Assembly: GCA_965246925.1 (NCBI GenBank)
Contig: OZ251994.1
Location: forward strand, 3,596,001 to 3,660,000
DNA: 64,000 bases
Direction: 5' to 3'
From: JANPPS01 sp965246925
GTDB taxonomy: Bacteria > Pseudomonadota > Alphaproteobacteria > Acetobacterales > Acetobacteraceae
Below are positions 59,872-64,000 of this stretch, in pieces. How positions within the stretch are numbered: position 1 is the stretch's first letter; the number at the start of each line of letters is the position of its first letter. The notes below the pieces were generated by a model. It saw only the letters and a list, made by a program, of their open reading frames with translations, was not told where the DNA came from and searched no databases. A program made the position numbers and the translations under genes.

Positions 59872-61446
59872 TCATCCTTTCACCAAGGACCGGAAATCCG
59901 GCTCGCGGCAGGGCCAGAACTGGTAGCCGGTGATGCTCTTCTGCATCGCCACGTCATGCAGCGGTTGGCACACGGGCACGAACGGCACCTCGTCCATCGC
60001 CTTGGCCAGGAAGCCGGTGACGTCCTTGCTGTATTGCGCCGGGTCTTGGGTGAAGCGGGCGCCGTCGATCAGGCGGTCCATGTCCTTGTCCTGATAGTTC
60101 GACGTGTTGAAGATGGCGTTGTTGCTGTGCAGGTTCCAGAAGAAGTAATAGTCCGGCCAGTCGAGCCAGCCGCCGAACCGGTTGATGACCATGGGCGCGG
60201 TCTTCTTCAGCAGCTCACCGCGGAAATTGGCGCCGGGTATCTTCTGGATCTCGACCTCGATCCCGATCGCGGCCAGCGCTTCCTTTACCAGCACCGACAT
60301 CGGCTCCGCGATCGTGCCGGACCCGGCGTCGAACAGCAGGGTGGTGCCGAACCCACCCCCGGCCTCGGCCAGCAGGGTCTTGGCGCGGGCCATATCGGTC
60401 TCGTACGGGTATTTCTGCGGCCATTTCTCGCCCGCAGGCCCCGTCCCGCCCCACATCGGCACGCCGCGGCCGAACAGCGCGGCCTGCATGATCTTCTCAT
60501 ACGGCAGCGCATACGCCACGGCCTGGCGCACCCGCTTATCCTTGAACGGGCCGAGCTGCGCGTTCATCGCGACATACCAGAGCGCGTTGGGGATGGGCAC
60601 GCCGGACACGCGGATCTTCCCGGCCTCGGCCAAATCCTTGAAGTCCTTGGGCGGCAGACCGTAGGACATGTCGGCGTCACCCCGCTCCAGCAGCGCGCGC
60701 CGCGTGCTGGGACTGGGAATGTCGCGGGCGATGATGCGGCGGAGCTTGGGCAGCGGGCCGCTCTTCCAGTCGTCGAACCGGGTATAGATGGTCTCGTTCC
60801 CCGGTTTCCAGCTTTCGACCTTATAGGCTCCGCCGCCGGCCACGTTGTTCTTTAGATACTCCTTCGCCCACTTGTCCTCACCGCCGTTCTTCTGCGCCAG
60901 CTCGCTATCGAAGATAAATGGGATGGTGACGCCGAGGTCGGGCATCGTGAGCTTGTCCTTCCGGGCGAAGTCGATCCGGAACGTCTTGGGATCCAGCACC
61001 ACGAACTGCTCCGGCTTCTCCATCGAGCCCGCGTTCATCTGCGTCGTGGCGAAGCCGCCGATGCTGACGGCGCGGTCCAATGACCATTTGACGTCGGACG
61101 CCGTGACGGTCCGGCCCGAGTGGAACGTCGCGTCGCGCAGGACGAAGGTGGCGCTCATCCCGTCCGACGCCACGGACCAGCTCTCGGCCAGCTCCGGCTC
61201 GAGCTGGGTCAGATCATAGCTGAGCGTGCCGTCCGGCAGCGTGGTGCGCTTGAACCGCACCAGCCGGTCGTAGCAGTTGAGCGCCACGCCGTTCACCGGC
61301 TGCGACGCGCCGATCCCCTGCATGTCCAGGCTGTTGGGGCCGTATTCCTGCACGATCAGCAGCGTCTCCGCCCGGGTCGGCGCCTGCGCCCAGGCCGGGC
61401 TCGACGCGAGCGCAGCCGTACCGGCGATAAAGTCACGGCGATGCAT
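59872..61446 (-). CDS. ABC transporter substrate-binding protein, family 5
   Basis: Periplasmic binding protein of 524 aa. A Tat-like signal (MHRRDFIAGTAALASSPAWA) precedes the SBP_bac_5 fold: LEPELAESWSVASDGMSATF, FHSGRTVTASDVKWSLDRA and VRQAVAYALPYEKIMQAAL. Family members bind oligopeptides, but many bind other small solutes; with AtzE/F in the operon, a biuret- or ureide-type ligand is inferred. It follows the AtzF gene by 44 nt. Confidence 0.93.
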   Translation of the reverse strand: MHRRDFIAGTAALASSPAWAQAPTRAETLLIVQEYGPNSLDMQGIGASQPVNGVALNCYDRLVRFKRTTLPDGTLSYDLTQLEPELAESWSVASDGMSATFVLRDATFHSGRTVTASDVKWSLDRAVSIGGFATTQMNAGSMEKPEQFVVLDPKTFRIDFARKDKLTMPDLGVTIPFIFDSELAQKNGGEDKWAKEYLKNNVAGGGAYKVESWKPGNETIYTRFDDWKSGPLPKLRRIIARDIPSPSTRRALLERGDADMSYGLPPKDFKDLAEAGKIRVSGVPIPNALWYVAMNAQLGPFKDKRVRQAVAYALPYEKIMQAALFGRGVPMWGGTGPAGEKWPQKYPYETDMARAKTLLAEAGGGFGTTLLFDAGSGTIAEPMSVLVKEALAAIGIEVEIQKIPGANFRGELLKKTAPMVINRFGGWLDWPDYYFFWNLHSNNAIFNTSNYQDKDMDRLIDGARFTQDPAQYSKDVTGFLAKAMDEVPFVPVCQPLHDVAMQKSITGYQFWPCREPDFRSLVKG

Positions 61447-61490
61447 GGCGGGTCTCCTTTTCGGTCACGACTAAGCAAAGGCCATGCCGC

Positions 61491-63242
61491 CTAAGCAGCA
61501 GCACCTCCGGTCCCGCTGGCAAGAGAGGGTGGGGCGTCAGGAGAAGGGGAAGAGTTCGCCAAAAATCCCCGCCACCCGCCAAATCGCGTAATCTCCTCCC
61601 CCTCCACCCCAGCCTCGGCAATGAACCCCAACGCCGGCCCATGCTCCAACTCCACCGTCCCCAACCCTAACGGCGCAGCAATACTGCCCAAGAAACCGGC
61701 AACCGCGCCCCGCGGCAGCGCCCACACTTCGCCGGCGATCGCCCCCTCCCCGCCCCGCACCAGCGCCGGGCGGCGGCGGTCCGGCAGCGCCAGCAGACGG
61801 TAGCACGGCGCGGTCATGCAGGCGCGGACGAACCAGGCGCCGCGGGCGACTAGGTCCGCATTGAGCGGCTGCCCGGCCAAATGCGCACCGAACACCGCGA
61901 TCTCCACCCCGTCACGCGGCAGCGTGGCGCCGGTCGCGCCGAGCGGGACTGCGGCCGCCCGGTGCAGGCGGGCGCCGAACGCGGCCAAGGCGCGGTCGCT
62001 CCAGGCCGGGCCCACCAGGGTCACGCCATGCGGAAACCCGTTCTCGTAGAAGCCGCCGGGCACGGCCAGCGCGGCGAGGTCCAGCAGGTTCACGAAATTC
62101 GTGTAGGTGCCAAGCTGCGCATTGAGCCGGATCGGCTCGGCCGCGACCTGCGCCAGGCTGAAGGCGGTCGGCGTGGTCGGCAGCAGCAGCATGTCCACGC
62201 GGTCCCACACCGCCTCCGTCCGCCGCCGCAGCGCCGCGAGTTCGTGCTGCGCCTGGAACAGCGCCGGGCCACTCACCGCGCGCCCGCCCTCCAGGATGGT
62301 GCGGATTACCGGATGGAGGCCGCCGGGCCGCGCCAACAGGTGGCCCACCGCTGCCGTGCGCTCCGCCGCCCAGGGGCCATACAGCAGCGCCGCCGCCTGA
62401 CCGAACGGGGTGAAGTCGAACGGCACCAGCGTGGCCCCCAGTGATTCGGCCCGCGCGCAGCCGGCGGCATACGCGCCGGCGGCGGCGGCGTCACCAAAGA
62501 ATTCCGGCGCCGCCGGCACGCCCAGGCGCAAACCCGTTGCCGGGCCAGAACCTGCGTGGCGCGAATACGGGTCCGCCGCGTCATACCCCTCCGCCACGTC
62601 CAGCACCGCCAGCGCGTCCGGCACCGTGAGCGCCAGGATCGAGATGCAATCGAGCGACCGGCAGGCCGGCACCAGCCCCGTCGTGCTCAGCATGCCCTTG
62701 GTCGGCTTCAGTCCCACGATGTTGTTGAAGCCCGCTGGCACCCTCCCCGATCCGGCCGTATCCGTCCCCAGCGCGAAGCTCACCAGCCCCGCCGCCACCG
62801 CCACCGCCGAGCCGGACGAGCTGCCGCCCGGCACCATCAGCGGATCGAACGCATTGCGCGGCACGCCATAGGGCGAGCGGACGCCGACGAGCCCGGTGGC
62901 GAACTGATCGAGGTTGGTCTTCCCCACCACGATCGCGCCCGCATCGGTGAGCCGCTGCACGACGGCCGCGTGCGCCGCGGGCGTATAGGCGAAATCCGGG
63001 CACCCCGCCGTGGTCGGCAGGCCCGCCACGTCGATATTGTCCTTCACCGCGAACGGCACGCCGCCCAAGGGCAGGTTGATGTCGGCGGCAGCGGCTTGCG
63101 CCAGCAACGCGTCCTCCGGGATTTGGCTGATCCAGACCGCCGGGTCGGTCATCCGAGGCAGGATTTCGCGCATCACCTGCCCGGGTGTGAGCGTGTGGCC
63201 GAGATAGGCTGCGCGGAGCCGGGTCAAATCGAGTGAAATCAT
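61491..63242 (-). CDS. atzF: Allophanate hydrolase (AtzF type)
   Basis: Amidase-signature enzyme of 583 aa that splits allophanate to ammonia and CO2. The triad is K67 in PFAVKDNI, cis-Ser in GGSSSGSAVA near 142, and S165 in GTDTAGSGR. The C-terminal third (after residue 450, EIAVFGAHLAGQPLN onward) is the AtzF-type domain with AGEVWALPRGAVAGF and ELEHGPALGFI. Urea amidolyase fusions carry a carboxylase as well, absent here. It is second in the operon, 3 nt from the upstream membrane protein gene. Confidence 0.92.
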   Translation of the reverse strand: MISLDLTRLRAAYLGHTLTPGQVMREILPRMTDPAVWISQIPEDALLAQAAAADINLPLGGVPFAVKDNIDVAGLPTTAGCPDFAYTPAAHAAVVQRLTDAGAIVVGKTNLDQFATGLVGVRSPYGVPRNAFDPLMVPGGSSSGSAVAVAAGLVSFALGTDTAGSGRVPAGFNNIVGLKPTKGMLSTTGLVPACRSLDCISILALTVPDALAVLDVAEGYDAADPYSRHAGSGPATGLRLGVPAAPEFFGDAAAAGAYAAGCARAESLGATLVPFDFTPFGQAAALLYGPWAAERTAAVGHLLARPGGLHPVIRTILEGGRAVSGPALFQAQHELAALRRRTEAVWDRVDMLLLPTTPTAFSLAQVAAEPIRLNAQLGTYTNFVNLLDLAALAVPGGFYENGFPHGVTLVGPAWSDRALAAFGARLHRAAAVPLGATGATLPRDGVEIAVFGAHLAGQPLNADLVARGAWFVRACMTAPCYRLLALPDRRRPALVRGGEGAIAGEVWALPRGAVAGFLGSIAAPLGLGTVELEHGPALGFIAEAGVEGEEITRFGGWRGFLANSSPSPDAPPSLASGTGGAAA

Positions 63243-63245
63243 GCG

Positions 63246-64000
63246 TTAACCTGCCGGTTTACCCCGGCGCGGCGCAAGCCAACACACGATGACAGCGCCG
63301 AGCGCCGTGAGACTGAGCCCAGCCCCCGCCTTTTCCGCCGGCGTCCATACCCGGCGCAGCACGACGACGTGCGGACCGGGCGGGGTCTCGAACGTCAGGA
63401 AATGCCAATCCCCGCTTTCGCCCAGCGGCAGCGCCGCTCCATCCACGGATGCGGCCCAGCCGGGGAAAGCGAACTGCGCCAGGGTCACGGGCGCGGCGCC
63501 GGAGACGCTGACCTCGATCGCCGCGCCGCGCCGCGCCGCGGTGCAGGTGGCGCCCGGGCAGTCCGTGCTCAGCCCGTCCGGCGCCGTCCAGGGACCGGGC
63601 CCCGCCACGCTGTCCATCTTGTCGGCCGGAAAGCCGGCCGGTAGATACTCCGGCCCGTCCATCATATGCGCCTCGATCACGGGCGTGAGCCGCGCCCAAT
63701 AACGGGACGCGTCCCGCACGTTCCCGGCCGAGATGCTGCCGAACAGCCATAAGCCGGGCACCAGTGCCACCGCCGCCGCCATTAGCCAGCCGCGGCCCCA
63801 TGGCGCGCGCCGGTCCAGCGCCAGCATGGCCCCAGTCACCAACGACGCCTCCACCACCGTCAACAGCCGGAACGGAAACTGCACCGTCGCCAGCAACGGG
63901 ATGGACCAGAGTAGCGGGATGGCACCGGCGAGCGCCATAAGACTGAACGCCGCCATGCCGGACCATAGCCGGTCACCTAGCGCCAAGCTTAAAGCCAAAT
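63246..64000 (-). CDS. Polytopic membrane protein, C-terminal part (N terminus outside the window)
   Basis: Partial gene of at least 250 codons that runs off the right edge. The visible part has several helices (GAIPLLWSIPLLATVQFPF, WLMAAAVALVPGLWLFGS) followed by a beta-rich extracytoplasmic domain (FAFPGWAASVDGAALPLGE, HFLTFETPPGPHVVVLR) and a final helix. This order resembles YfhO-like or other GT-C membrane proteins. The start codon is not in the window. It lies 3 nt upstream of atzF and so may share its transcript. Confidence 0.6.
   Translation of the reverse strand, partial: LALSLALGDRLWSGMAAFSLMALAGAIPLLWSIPLLATVQFPFRLLTVVEASLVTGAMLALDRRAPWGRGWLMAAAVALVPGLWLFGSISAGNVRDASRYWARLTPVIEAHMMDGPEYLPAGFPADKMDSVAGPGPWTAPDGLSTDCPGATCTAARRGAAIEVSVSGAAPVTLAQFAFPGWAASVDGAALPLGESGDWHFLTFETPPGPHVVVLRRVWTPAEKAGAGLSLTALGAVIVCWLAPRRGKPAG

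Noticed and set aside
1..64000. CRISPR arrays
   Set aside because: No set of regularly spaced 24-40 bp repeats and no cas genes were found on reading the window.

Overview
This window is GC-rich chromosomal DNA from an alphaproteobacterium, most likely in or near the Acetobacteraceae/Rhodospirillales. That placement is inferred from a fused ispDF gene, an ihfA-merR pair, a CBP3-type cytochrome bc1 chaperone gene, a direct-repeat SOS box GTTC-N7-GTTC in front of imuA, red-type (form IC) RuBisCO with CbbX, and a complete pqqABCDE operon. Genes are tightly packed, with many ATGA or GTGA stop/start overlaps. No rRNA, CRISPR array or intact prophage was seen.

Region by region. 0-9.5 kb is mostly housekeeping: ispDF, a wrbA/VOC/LysR group, tRNA-Pro(GGG), merR-ihfA, the phospholipid/fatty acid group fabH-plsX-rpmF-DUF177, the CBP3 chaperone and bamE. 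It ends in a divergent pair: a small exported protein resembling PliG-type lysozyme inhibitors and a GH19 lysozyme/chitinase. 9.5-23.1 kb carries comEC on one strand and a long plus-strand series gltX-pyrB-pyrC'-plsY-dprA-topA-rnr-S41 protease. 23.1-29 kb holds a PEP-CTERM metalloprotease, an EF-G gene outside a str operon, an MBL-fold hydrolase, a MaoC-type hydratase and a small DMT transporter. 29-35.5 kb is a PQQ region: pqqA with its own promoter and a hairpin before pqqB, pqqBCDE, a SoxH-like zinc hydrolase and a fused SoxYZ carrier, with an exported pentapeptide protein and a DUF1194 protein upstream on the same strand. 35.6-44.2 kb has a TonB gene and the Calvin-cycle operon cbbLSXFPAY with divergent cbbR.

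44.7-47.9 kb is an accessory island of visibly lower GC. It holds a ParB/Srx-domain protein gene followed 4 nt later by an Mrr-like PD-(D/E)xK nuclease gene, next to a 3'-truncated, frameshifted IS5-family element. The pair is the best candidate here for an undescribed (possibly defensive) system. 48-53.3 kb carries a CPD photolyase, a phosphoesterase, a DHDPS-family lyase and the SOS mutagenesis genes imuA-imuB. 53.4-64 kb is a minus-strand operon for uptake and hydrolysis of a small amide: allophanate hydrolase (AtzF type), a family 5 binding protein, two permeases, two ATPases and the AtzG/AtzE pair, flanked by a GT87 membrane protein gene and a membrane protein gene that runs off the window.

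Taken together, the genes suggest an organism able to fix CO2 by the Calvin cycle, make PQQ for periplasmic dehydrogenases (none is in the window), and scavenge nitrogen from ureide or s-triazine-type compounds. Family assignments come from reading translated sequences and recalled family motifs; no database search was run.
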